Assembly: GCA_028278665.1 (NCBI GenBank)
Contig: JAQAJI010000020.1
Coordinates: forward strand, 1 to 34,700
Source of the DNA: Candidatus Rariloculus versatilis
GTDB lineage: Bacteria; Pseudomonadota; Gammaproteobacteria; Steroidobacterales; Rariloculaceae
Reading direction: 5' to 3'
DNA: 34,700 nucleotides
Of this stretch, positions 19,106 to 26,176 are shown piece after piece. Below the pieces are notes generated by a model that saw only the letters and a program-made list of their open reading frames with translations, did not search any database and was not told where the DNA came from. The translations under genes and the position numbers were made by a program. Within the stretch, counting starts at the first letter, position 1, and each line of letters starts with the position of its first letter.

Positions 19106-21136
19106 TTACGACGAAATCAAGCGTTTTGCGGACTCGACGACGGCAGCCACCGTAAAGCCGTAGTGCTCGAAGAGGTCCGCGGCCGGAGCGGATTGACCGA
19201 ACTGGCTCATCGCGATCACGTCGCCCCGGCCGGCAAGGTAGCGCCACCAGCAATCGGCGACGCCCGCCTCCACGGCAAGGCGCACACCGGACGACGGCAG
19301 GACCTCGAGCCGGTACTGTTCCGGTTGCGCGTCGAAGACCTCCATGCAGGGCATCGAAACGACCCGCACGGGCACGTCGGAGGCCTCGAGCTCGATAGCT
19401 GCGGCAAGCGCCAGCCGTACCTCCGAGCCCGTGGCGATGAGCACGAGTTGAGCGTCATCCTCGCAGTCGCGAAGCACGTAGGCCCCTCGCGAGATCAGCT
19501 CGATCTGCTCGTCGCTGCGCTCGACGTGCGGCAGGCCCTGGCGCGTCAAAACGAGACTCGTCGGTCCCGTGCGCCGCTCGATGGCCGCACGCCAGGCCAC
19601 GGCCGTCTCTACCGCATCGCAGGGTCGCCACACGTGCATGTTGGGCATAGCCCGCAAGCTCGCGATGTGCTCGACGGGCTGATGCGTCGGCCCGTCCTCA
19701 CCGAGCCCGATCGAGTCGTGCGTGAAGACACCGATGCTCTGTACACCCATCAGCGCGGCCATGCGCAGGGCATTGCGTTCGTAGTCGGTGAAGACGAGGA
19801 ACGTCCCGTGGTATGGGACAAAGCCCCCGTGCAGCGACATGCCGTTCATGACGGCCGCCATCCCGAACTCGCGGACACCGAAGTGGACGTAGTTCCCCGC
19901 GGCGTCGTCATCGATGCGGCGCGAGCCGGAATGCCAGGTATTGTTGGACCCGGTCAGATCCGCCGAACCGCCGACGAGTTCGGGCAACAGCGGCGCGAAC
20001 CCCTCCAGAGCTCGATGGGAGCCCTTGCGGGTTGCCATTTCCCTCGCTTCCGCGGCGACCGTGCGCACGATCCCGCCCGCGGCGGTTGGCCAGTCGGCCG
20101 GCAGTTGCGCACTCATGCGGCGCTCGAACTCTGCCGCAAGCTCCGGATGCGCCTCGCGGTACGCCGCCAGTCGTTGTTGCCAGCCGGCTTCGAGCGCGCG
20201 GCCGCGTTCGCGCGCGTCCCAGGCGCCCCTGATGTCGTCGGGCACGACGAACGGCGGGTGCTTCCAGCCGAGCTGCTCTCGCGTCGCGGCGATCTCGTCC
20301 TCGCCGAGCGCTTCGCCGTGCGTCGACGCCGTACCCTGCTTGTTCGGCGCGCCAGAGCCGATGATCGTCCGGCAGCAGATCAGCGTCGGCCGTTCGGAAT
20401 TCGCGCGCGCCTGGTCGATGGCAGCCGTGACCGCGGCGGAATCGTGGCCGTCGACGGCGTCGATCACGTGCCAGCCATAAGCGCGAAAACGTGCGGCCGT
20501 GTCGTCAGTAAACCAACCCGCCGTCGGTCCGTCGATCGAAATGCCGTTGTCGTCGTAGAAGGCGACGAGCTTGCCGAGACCGAGCGTGCCGGCCAGCGAG
20601 CACACCTCGTGGGAAATCCCTTCCATGAGGCAGCCGTCGCCGACGAACACATAGGTGTAGTGATCGACGACCTCGTGACCCGGCCGGTTGAATGTCGCGG
20701 CCAGGATTTTCTCTGCAAGCGCCATCCCGACAGCGTTTGCAAGGCCCTGGCCGAGCGGTCCGGTCGTCGTCTCGATGCCGATGTCAGGTTCGTGCTCGGG
20801 ATGCCCGGCCGTGCGCGAGCCCAACTGGCGAAACGCCTTGACTTCCTCGATATCGATCGCGTACCCGGTCAGCCAGGCGAGCGAGTACAGCAGCATCGAC
20901 CCATGGCCGTTCGACAGCACGAAGCGGTCGCGGTCCCACCACCTGGGTTCGGTCGGGCTGAACCTGAGGTAGTCGTTCCAGAGCACTTCGGCGATGTCCG
21001 CCATCCCCATCGGCATGCCGGGATGGCCCGAGTTGGCGCGTTGCACGGCGTCCATGGCAAGCACACGAATGGCGTCAGCCAGTCGGCGTCTGGACAGTCC
21101 CGCGCGCGCCGAGTGTGCCTGTGGACTCGATGACAT
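19106..21136 (-). CDS. tkt: Transketolase
   Basis: Thiamine-diphosphate enzyme that moves two-carbon ketol units between sugar phosphates (pentose phosphate pathway). It has 676 residues, the usual size. Motifs: [11 protein letters not shown] near the N-terminus, [11 protein letters not shown], the TPP/metal motif [21 protein letters not shown], and the transketolase-wide [12 protein letters not shown]. The ATG at 21136 fits family starts. The open frame continues upstream to 21220, and this leader is conserved in the decayed second copy at 22.1-22.3 kb. First gene of the glycolytic operon. Confidence 0.97.
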   Translation of the reverse strand: MSSSPQAHSARAGLSRRRLADAIRVLAMDAVQRANSGHPGMPMGMADIAEVLWNDYLRFSPTEPRWWDRDRFVLSNGHGSMLLYSLAWLTGYAIDIEEVKAFRQLGSRTAGHPEHEPDIGIETTTGPLGQGLANAVGMALAEKILAATFNRPGHEVVDHYTYVFVGDGCLMEGISHEVCSLAGTLGLGKLVAFYDDNGISIDGPTAGWFTDDTAARFRAYGWHVIDAVDGHDSAAVTAAIDQARANSERPTLICCRTIIGSGAPNKQGTASTHGEALGEDEIAATREQLGWKHPPFVVPDDIRGAWDARERGRALEAGWQQRLAAYREAHPELAAEFERRMSAQLPADWPTAAGGIVRTVAAEAREMATRKGSHRALEGFAPLLPELVGGSADLTGSNNTWHSGSRRIDDDAAGNYVHFGVREFGMAAVMNGMSLHGGFVPYHGTFLVFTDYERNALRMAALMGVQSIGVFTHDSIGLGEDGPTHQPVEHIASLRAMPNMHVWRPCDAVETAVAWRAAIERRTGPTSLVLTRQGLPHVERSDEQIELISRGAYVLRDCEDDAQLVLIATGSEVRLALAAAIELEASDVPVRVVSMPCMEVFDAQPEQYRLEVLPSSGVRLAVEAGVADCWWRYLAGRGDVIAMSQFGQSAPAADLFEHYGFTVAAVVESAKRLISS

Positions 21137-21222
21137 CGGGACGAGTGTTGCTGGGGTGAAACCGGAAGGAGTGAAGCGGCGATTTTCGCTTACCGGGGAG
21201 GGGCCGCGCAAGCCGGGCAAGA
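20958..21222. repeat. Intact copy of the tkt 5'-end direct repeat
   Basis: The first ~178 bases of tkt plus ~85 bases of upstream DNA recur, in the same orientation, at about 22058-22328. By eye the coding part is about 80% identical, and a 44-base upstream block containing GCGGCGATTTTCGC has only 5 differences. The toxin-antitoxin genes lie exactly between the two copies. Confidence 0.85.
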
Positions 21223-21284
21223 CCGAAAGAGCGCCACCCTGCGCGCGATCTCAGCGCTCGCAAATTGGCGGGGCAAGGCGTTCA

Positions 21285-21332
21285 TCGACAGGACGCAAGA
21301 CACTGACTATGATGTACATTAGTCTGTACATT
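21285..21332 (+). promoter_or_regulatory. Promoter and paired TGTACA operator of the toxin-antitoxin operon
   Basis: TCGACA (21285-21290), a 17-base spacer and TATGAT (21308-21313) form a good sigma-70 promoter. Overlapping its downstream edge are two copies of TGTACATT (21313-21320, 21325-21332). The TGTACA cores are 12 bp apart, the spacing known for the operator of the Phd/YefM-family antitoxin YefM with YoeB. This predicts autorepression by the antitoxin encoded just downstream. Confidence 0.7.
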
Positions 21333-21344
21333 CAGAATCCATTC

Positions 21345-21626
21345 ATGACCGACACACTTTCAATAGCCGAGGCGCGCAGAATCCTGCCAACGCTGGTTCG
21401 GGAAGCGGAGAATGGCAAGGCGGTGACGCTGACCCGGCGAGGCACGCCGGTTGCCGTACTCCTAGGGAAGCGGCAGTACGAGCAGTTTACCGCGGGGCGG
21501 CGGAGCTTCGCGGAGGCCTATGGCCAGTTTGCACAAGTCACCGACCTGGCGGATCTCGCCCTCGACCCCGATGCGTTGTTTGCCGACACTCGCGATTCCG
21601 TGCCGGGGCGCGACGTTCAGCTCTGA
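21345..21626 (+). CDS. Type II antitoxin, Phd/YefM family
   Basis: Antitoxin and autorepressor of the adjacent VapC toxin. It has 93 residues. The N-terminal half is the Phd/YefM DNA-binding fold: SIAEARRILPTLVREAENGK (6-25), then VTLTRRGTPVAVLLGKRQYEQF with the typical beta turn; the C-terminal part (about 50-93) is the toxin-binding tail, rich in Asp. ATG 21345 was chosen because earlier in-frame ATGs (21309, 21312) lie inside the -10 box and operator. The toxin begins 3 bases after the stop. The cassette is a probable insertion, lying between two copies of the tkt 5' end. Confidence 0.9.
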   Translation: MTDTLSIAEARRILPTLVREAENGKAVTLTRRGTPVAVLLGKRQYEQFTAGRRSFAEAYGQFAQVTDLADLALDPDALFADTRDSVPGRDVQL

Positions 21627-21629
21627 CCG

Positions 21630-22040
21630 GTGCAATACCTGCTCGACACAAACATCGTCTCCGAGCCGCTGCGAGCGAGACCTTCAGTCAGCATCATGCG
21701 CCGGTTGCATGAGCATGACGGGGAAATGGCGATTCCCGCTCCAGTCTGGCACGAGTTGCTCTTCGGGTGCGCACGGCTCCCGAACTCGCGACGTCGCGAC
21801 GCGATCGAACGCTATATCGAAGACGTCGTGCGTACCAGCTTCCCGGTCATCGGGTACGATCGTGAAGCGGCCGAGTGGCACGCATCGGAACGAGCCCGTC
21901 TGAGTGCCGACGGCAGAACGCCGCCGTACGTAGACGGGCAGATTGCCGCCATCGCGCAAGTAAACGGACTTACCGTCGTAACGTCGAATGCGAGAGACTT
22001 CCGCAACTTCCGGAACCTGCGCGTACGAAGCTGGGCGTAA
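21630..22040 (+). CDS. vapC: VapC-type PIN-domain toxin ribonuclease
   Basis: Predicted Mg2+-dependent endoribonuclease that cleaves RNA when freed from its antitoxin. It has 136 residues. The PIN acidic centre is complete: D6 (LLDTNIVSE), E42 (WHELLFG), D102 (YVDGQIAAIA) and the last position around N120/D123 (VTSNARDF). Start: GTG 21630, 3 bases after the antitoxin stop, so translation is coupled. PIN toxins pair with several antitoxin folds; the Phd-type partner here is a known combination. The homology to tkt resumes 18 bases after its stop. Confidence 0.92.
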   Translation: MQYLLDTNIVSEPLRARPSVSIMRRLHEHDGEMAIPAPVWHELLFGCARLPNSRRRDAIERYIEDVVRTSFPVIGYDREAAEWHASERARLSADGRTPPYVDGQIAAIAQVNGLTVVTSNARDFRNFRNLRVRSWA

Positions 22041-22057
22041 ATCGCTCGCCGGCACAA

Positions 22058-22243
22058 GCTGAACCTCAGATAGTCGTTCCGGAGCACTTAGGCGATCTCC
22101 GCCACACACATTCCCATCGGCATGCCAAGATGGCCGGAATTCGCGCGCTGCACCGCGTTCATCGCAAGCACCGGAACTGAGTCTGCCAACCAGCGCAGGG
22201 ACAGTCCCACGCGCGTCGACCGTGCCTCTGGACTCCATGCCAT
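22058..22243 (-). pseudogene. Decayed 5' fragment of a second transketolase gene
   Basis: The frame starting at 22243 reads like the first ~60 residues of tkt, including [20 protein letters not shown] beside [20 protein letters not shown] in the intact gene. It differs by a 6-base in-frame insertion (two residues, Cys-Val) and a GAA-to-TAA change at 22088-22090; the homology then continues through NDYLRFS and stops at about 22058. The rest of tkt is absent, so it cannot make an enzyme. The upstream ~85 bases are also duplicated. At about 80% identity it is either an old duplication or DNA brought in from a related organism with the toxin-antitoxin cassette. Confidence 0.88.
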
Positions 22244-22360
22244 CAGGACAAGTTGTGCTGGCGTGAATCCGGAAGGATTGCAGCGGCGATTTTCGCGTAC
22301 CCAGGGTGGCACCTGTAAGCCGGACTGCTCGTTCGTCTGGACGTAAATTCGGAATTCGCG

Positions 22361-22380
22361 CGAAAGCGATCCCGCTTTTG
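22361..22380. terminator. Possible bidirectional terminator hairpin
   Basis: CGAAAGCG and CGCTTTTG pair around a 4-base loop (ATCC), with one G-T pair. The A-run on one side and T-run on the other give the form of a small intrinsic terminator in both directions, although the T-run is only four bases. It separates the tkt fragment from the next gene. Confidence 0.4.
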
Positions 22381-22495
22381 TGGGCGATCTGCCAGGGTAT
22401 GCTTGACCCACCGAGAGGGCGCACCGGGATGTCTGGACAGAGCGTCCTGTCGGGATGGCGTTCAAGTAGCAAGCGGAACTGCAAAGGAGACTGTG

Positions 22496-23434
22496 ATGAA
22501 CGAATCGACTATCGACTCGGGCCAGACGGCGGGACACTCCTCGATGGACGCTGTGGCAAGTATTTCCAACGCCCCAATTACCGATCGGCAGAAAGTGATC
22601 AAGCTGTCCGAAGCCCTTTTGCGACTGCTGCACGAGCCTGCCCTTGAGCAGTGGCCATACGCCGGCGCCGGCTTCGAGCAAGCCAGGGATGCGCTTTTGC
22701 GGACCGGTGCGTACGACTTGACCCGGCCGAGTCCTGACCAACCTCGACTGTCGCTGCGCGAGATTGGCGACCGCGAAAACCGCACGGTGGAACTGAGTGC
22801 GTGGAATCGGCTGCCGCACGGTTGGGTGGGATGCCGCTCCGAGGACGAAAGCTTGTGCTACTTCTCCGCCGATCGGTGGAGACCCGTGCATGGCTCGGAC
22901 GCGTCGAGCGCCATGGCCAGCCTGTCCGCCATGTCATCTCTTTCATACCAGTTCTACCTGATCGCGAAGCAACGCACGTGCTCGAATAGCGGCTGCCTCC
23001 GCAATGCCTCGCATGTGCTGCTCGCCTCGGATGGCGCTACCATGCCCGGCGGCGCGGTCTGCGAGGTCTGCGCGCAAACCTTCCTGAGCGCGCAAATGGA
23101 TCAGCCCGGCAAGGAGTGGCACGCAGTCGCACCAATATCGGGTTGCGACACGCGGGACCGGCTAATCTCGCTTCTGATCGAGCGGCTGGACATTGACGTT
23201 GAGGATCCCGACGCGAACCTGTCCGCCATGCGCAAGGTCATCGATTACCTGTCCGACTATCTCGGCGAACCCAACTCCACGCCCATTACGCTCACGCACG
23301 ATGACCACATCGAGGAGTTGACGCGCTGGTACCGGCTCTGGCGCGGCTGGCTCGGCTGTCGGACTGCGTCGGGAATATACGAGTTCTTCTCCGAGGTGAA
23401 CTGGAGCCCGCTGGAGCGGGCATCCGCAGGGTGA
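22496..23434 (+). CDS. Unrecognised protein with zinc-knuckle centre and duplicated W-G-C-R module
   Basis: I do not recognise this 312-residue protein. The start is well supported: AAAGGAG 8 bases before ATG 22496. It has no signal peptide or membrane helix. It contains an internal duplication: residues 99-131 and 274-306 share the pattern E-L-[ST]-x-W-x-R-L-x-x-G-W-[VL]-G-C-R followed by W-x-P-[VL], each preceded by a helical segment (QKVIKLSEALLRLLHEP at 32-48; RKVIDYLSDYLGEP at 246-259). Between the copies lies a four-cysteine cluster, C162-x4-C167 and C189-x2-C192, likely a zinc ribbon. It converges on the HNH nuclease gene with 34 bases between stops. The context (toxin-antitoxin, nuclease) suggests an accessory or defence gene, but that is inference. 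Confidence 0.75.
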   Translation: MNESTIDSGQTAGHSSMDAVASISNAPITDRQKVIKLSEALLRLLHEPALEQWPYAGAGFEQARDALLRTGAYDLTRPSPDQPRLSLREIGDRENRTVELSAWNRLPHGWVGCRSEDESLCYFSADRWRPVHGSDASSAMASLSAMSSLSYQFYLIAKQRTCSNSGCLRNASHVLLASDGATMPGGAVCEVCAQTFLSAQMDQPGKEWHAVAPISGCDTRDRLISLLIERLDIDVEDPDANLSAMRKVIDYLSDYLGEPNSTPITLTHDDHIEELTRWYRLWRGWLGCRTASGIYEFFSEVNWSPLERASAG

Positions 23435-23468
23435 CATTGCCGACGAATTGGGCTGACCCCATGCACGT

Positions 23469-24458
23469 TTACGTTCGAGCCTCCTCGAACCGAGCAAAGC
23501 GCCATTCCAGAAATTCGCGGTCCGGTCTCACCACCGGTTCGTCAGGTACGCGCAAGCGGGTTCCGTCAAGCCCTTGCAGGTTCGCCAAGAGCGGTCCGTC
23601 GTCGGCATCACGGACGCTGGGCGACACATGAATCCTCAGATCCGGATCCACGCCGAACAGGTACGAATCGAAGGCGGCATGGTGGAGCGTCGACATGCAA
23701 ATGCCGTTGGGGATCGATGCGGGACCGCCGGCCTCGTCCGATTTGATATGCGCGCCTACGAGCAGCCTCCCCAATGGCAGTCGGCTGAACGCGCAGCGAT
23801 AACCGTAGACTGCCCTGACACGGCTGCTGAACCACGCCTGGTGATTGCGTTGCCTTGTCGTCCGTAAGGAGTAGGATCGGTCCCGGACATTCGCGAGCAT
23901 CGCCGCGTCCGCCGCTCCTGCCGAACTGACGTCCTTGCGCACCGGATCTGCCGCAGCAAGCAGCACACGTCCCGCGTCCGCACTGAAATCCTCAACCCAG
24001 ACCGGCCATATGGCTTCATACATGGCCGAATCTACGGCCCGGAAGTAGATCAGGGCCGCCCTTCTCTCGTATGCGCGCCGCAATGATTCGTAAGTGGGAT
24101 GACGGGGATTGCGAACCAGATCGTATGCGAGAAGTCCCGTAGCGGCGTCGACCTCGATGCCTGCATTCTGGTCCCGGTACCAAGTGCGCCGTCCGGCGCG
24201 CGGCTTTGTGGTCTTGAGACTAAGCGCGGCGGACATCTGGCGCGGTCTGAATATTCCGGAAGCCCTGCCGGCCAGGTGAACCTGTTCGCCCCGGAATTGA
24301 AACCCGCGATTGATCGCCGCCCATGGAATTCGCCCGCCGTAGGACAACACCAGACGCTCTACCGCAGCGAACGCTTCCGACCTGATCGCCCCATCGGGAT
24401 CGTGGTTTCCTGAGGCTGCGTCATACAAGGGCACGCGCGGAATTATACGGGTCGTCAC
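23469..24458 (-). CDS. HNH endonuclease, putative restriction enzyme (COG3440-like)
   Basis: Predicted DNA nuclease. It has 329 residues from GTG 24458 or 321 from GTG 24434. The N-terminal half has the pattern I associate with the COG3440 group (FRPRQMSAALSLKT, then LRRAYERRAALIYFRAV and YEAIWPVWVED). The C-terminal HNH module is clear: C222, AHIKSDEAGG with H237, PNG with N251, and LHHAAFD with H259/H260 and D264. The second cysteine of the usual CxxC is S225, and the next family Cys position is S256, so the structural zinc site is at least partly lost while the catalytic residues remain. No ribosome site precedes either start, and a TATAAT sits 7 bases before 24434. No methylase gene is adjacent. 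Confidence 0.85.
   Translation of the reverse strand: MTTRIIPRVPLYDAASGNHDPDGAIRSEAFAAVERLVLSYGGRIPWAAINRGFQFRGEQVHLAGRASGIFRPRQMSAALSLKTTKPRAGRRTWYRDQNAGIEVDAATGLLAYDLVRNPRHPTYESLRRAYERRAALIYFRAVDSAMYEAIWPVWVEDFSADAGRVLLAAADPVRKDVSSAGAADAAMLANVRDRSYSLRTTRQRNHQAWFSSRVRAVYGYRCAFSRLPLGRLLVGAHIKSDEAGGPASIPNGICMSTLHHAAFDSYLFGVDPDLRIHVSPSVRDADDGPLLANLQGLDGTRLRVPDEPVVRPDREFLEWRFARFEEART
24442..24447 (-). promoter_or_regulatory. Perfect -10 box at the start of the HNH nuclease gene
   Basis: TATAAT on the minus strand, 7 bases before an in-frame GTG (24434). With a start of transcription about 7 bases downstream the message would begin at or next to that GTG, a leaderless arrangement. The -35 region is poor (ACCATC at a 17-bp spacing). 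Confidence 0.45.
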
Positions 24459-24517
24459 GCGGGGGATGGTGACGAGCGGCGATCAAAATCGAGCGTTCCG
24501 GCGATGCGAAATTGAGA

Positions 24518-24604
24518 GGGGAAGCCACGGGCGCCTGGAAGAGGGCCGCCCTTGTACGACCAGGGGATTTTCGCGACGGGGGAAGTTACCGGCACCTGGA
24601 AAAG
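24518..24604. repeat. Imperfect 25-bp direct repeat, 61-base period
   Basis: GGGAAG-N2-AC-N-GGC-N-CCTGGAA-N-AG occurs at about 24519-24543 and 24580-24604 (20 of 25 positions equal), in the 208-base gap between the divergent HNH and cpdA genes. The unit between them contains GATTTTCGCG, also present in the tkt-fragment leader at about 22288. The gap holds no convincing gene. Confidence 0.4.
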
Positions 24605-24666
24605 TCTGACTGCACGTCATCGAGTCGAAGGCTGTCACGCGAGCCTCGCGTATCATCGCGACGAAC

Positions 24667-25470
24667 ATGCGAACCGCCGCAGGTCCGATGGCGAAGAGTC
24701 GAAAATCCCGACCGCTGACGGTGCTGCAGATTACCGACACGCACCTCAGCACCAACCCCGAAGCGCGGCTTCGCGGGATTGATACCGCACGCACGTTGGC
24801 CACCGTGCTGGAACACGCACAGGGAGATCAGCGCTGGCCGCCCGACGCGATTCTCGCGACAGGCGACATCGTTCATGACGAAGGTCGTGCAGCTTACGAG
24901 CGATTCAGATCGATGCTCGGGGCTTACGGTCTGCCGGTGCTGTGCGTTCCCGGCAATCATGACGATTCCGCGCTCATGCGGGAAGCGCTCGCCGCCGCGC
25001 CGTTTACGGTCGGCGGCAGTATCCGCCTCGGGGACTGGGCGTTTGTGCTTCTGGACACCACCATAGTGGGTGAGGAAGGGGGCAGACTCGGCGCACGCCG
25101 GCTCCTTGCGCTTGACGCCGCGTTACGTAACGAGGCCGGCCGGCACGTCACGATCTGCATGCACCACCAACCGATTCCGATGGGCAGCGCATGGCTCGAT
25201 GACAGCCGTGTCGAGGACGGCGACGCGTTCTTCGAGGTTGTCGACGCGCACGCCAATGTGCGCTTGGTGGTGTGGGGTCACGTGCATCAGGCGTCCGCCC
25301 GCCGGCGCGGCCGAATCCGGCTGCTGAGCGCGCCGTCGACGTGCATGCAATTCCGGCCGAACAGCGCAACGTTTGCGCTCGACGATCTGCCACCCGGCAT
25401 GCGCTGGCTAAGGCTTGACCCGGACGGTGCGATCGACACCGCCGTCGACTGGGTCGGCCACCGATCCTGA
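24667..25470 (+). CDS. cpdA: 3',5'-cyclic-AMP phosphodiesterase, CpdA class
   Basis: Metallophosphoesterase that hydrolyses cAMP and so lowers Crp activity. It has 267 residues (E. coli CpdA about 275). The two-metal site is complete: D24 and H26 (ITDTHLS), D67 (ATGDIVHD), N97-H98 (PGNHDD), H166 (CMHHQP), and H205/H207 (WGHVHQ). A second Met at residue 8 (24688) could be the true start; a -10-like TATCAT at 24651 is very close to the first ATG and would favour the later one. It is convergent with rubredoxin. Substrate assignment beyond the phosphodiesterase class rests on family resemblance. Confidence 0.9.
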   Translation: MRTAAGPMAKSRKSRPLTVLQITDTHLSTNPEARLRGIDTARTLATVLEHAQGDQRWPPDAILATGDIVHDEGRAAYERFRSMLGAYGLPVLCVPGNHDDSALMREALAAAPFTVGGSIRLGDWAFVLLDTTIVGEEGGRLGARRLLALDAALRNEAGRHVTICMHHQPIPMGSAWLDDSRVEDGDAFFEVVDAHANVRLVVWGHVHQASARRRGRIRLLSAPSTCMQFRPNSATFALDDLPPGMRWLRLDPDGAIDTAVDWVGHRS

Positions 25471-25565
25471 CGCCGGCCCGCCCGGATGCCGACTGTCAAC
25501 CGGGTCGCATGACGATTCAGACGCCTACGCCCAACAGGGAGGGAGGACGACTCGGACGCTGCAGC

Positions 25566-25730
25566 TCAGACTTCGATCATCTCGAAGTCTTCCTTTCCCG
25601 ACCCGCAATCCGGGCAACGCCACGACAACGGAATGTCCTCCCACTTCGTAGCCGGGGCGATGCCCTCGTCCGGTATACCCGCGGCTTCACTGTAGATATA
25701 ACCGCAAATCAAGCACATGTAAGTCTTCAT
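25566..25730 (-). CDS. Rubredoxin
   Basis: Small one-iron electron carrier with 54 residues. The iron is held by C6, C9 (YMCLICGYIY) and C39, C42 (WRCPDCGSGKEDF), the complete rubredoxin signature, with the conserved aromatic core (Y11, Y13, W30, W38). The ATG at 25730 gives the standard length; a longer open frame reaching 26180 runs antisense through hspQ and is rejected. In gammaproteobacteria such rubredoxins serve alkane or other oxygenases or oxidative-stress reductases; no partner reductase lies nearby, so the electron donor is unknown. Confidence 0.95.
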   Translation of the reverse strand: MKTYMCLICGYIYSEAAGIPDEGIAPATKWEDIPLSWRCPDCGSGKEDFEMIEV

Positions 25731-25837
25731 CGTCTGTCGATCGCCTCCCGGGCCCGGCGACAGGCTACCCAGACATCGGCCGGGAGACAACAGGCGCGGG
25801 GGACACCGGGAACCCTCGGCCTGGTGAGTTTTACGAA

Positions 25838-26161
25838 CTAGTTGCGCCTTTCCTGGGTCACGTAGCGGTCGCCGTCGAACCGGTCGAAGTAATCGTCGAT
25901 GAGCGGATGCCGGATCGGCGAGGAATCGTTTTCGCTGACCCTGAGATTGCGCTCGGCGACGTAGGTGGTGTGTCCGGCGCCGTCCACGAGCAGGTGGTAC
26001 CAGGGCCGGTCCTTCGGTGGACGGCTCAGCGCGACCTGCTCGTACCATTCGTCGCTCATCATGAACCTCGGGTCGACGTCGTAGATGACGCCTCGGTAAC
26101 CAAAGAGCCGATGCCGGACGATCTGCCCGATGTAGAAGCGGCTGCTGAGTTCTCTGGTCAC
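25838..26161 (-). CDS. hspQ: Heat shock protein HspQ (YccV family)
   Basis: Small protein with 107 residues. In E. coli HspQ binds hemimethylated DNA, affects DnaA levels and enhances Lon-dependent proteolysis. The family core is clear: FYIGQIVRHRLFGYRGVIYD (9-28), then PWYHLLVDG (53-61), THYVAE-like TTYVAERNL (65-73) and the ending HPLIDDYFDRFDG. Start: GTG 26161, 15 bases after mpl; an upstream GGTAAG is a weak ribosome site. It is probably co-transcribed with mpl. Confidence 0.95.
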   Translation of the reverse strand: MTRELSSRFYIGQIVRHRLFGYRGVIYDVDPRFMMSDEWYEQVALSRPPKDRPWYHLLVDGAGHTTYVAERNLRVSENDSSPIRHPLIDDYFDRFDGDRYVTQERRN

Positions 26162-26176
26162 GCTTGCTTACCGGCG

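Noticed and set aside
19097-21133. 678-codon plus-strand open frame opposite tkt
   Set aside because: Mirrors the tkt frame and has no recognisable motif.
20994-21344. N-terminal extension of the antitoxin frame into tkt
   Set aside because: It covers tkt antisense sequence, the promoter and the operator; family length fits a start at 21345.
21747-21762. Sigma-54 promoter-like TGGCAC...TTGC inside vapC
   Set aside because: The spacing between the GG and GC elements is wrong for -24/-12. Other TGGCAC sites (1789, 22307, 23116) fail too.
22104-22109. Frameshift in the tkt fragment
   Set aside because: The CACACA-rich insertion is 6 bases, so the frame is kept. The fragment is inactivated by the TAA codon and truncation instead.
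21223-24666. Integron, prophage or transposon boundaries around the accessory segment
   Set aside because: No integrase, transposase, tRNA target, terminal inverted repeats or short target duplication was seen. The only flanking repeat is the tkt-derived one.
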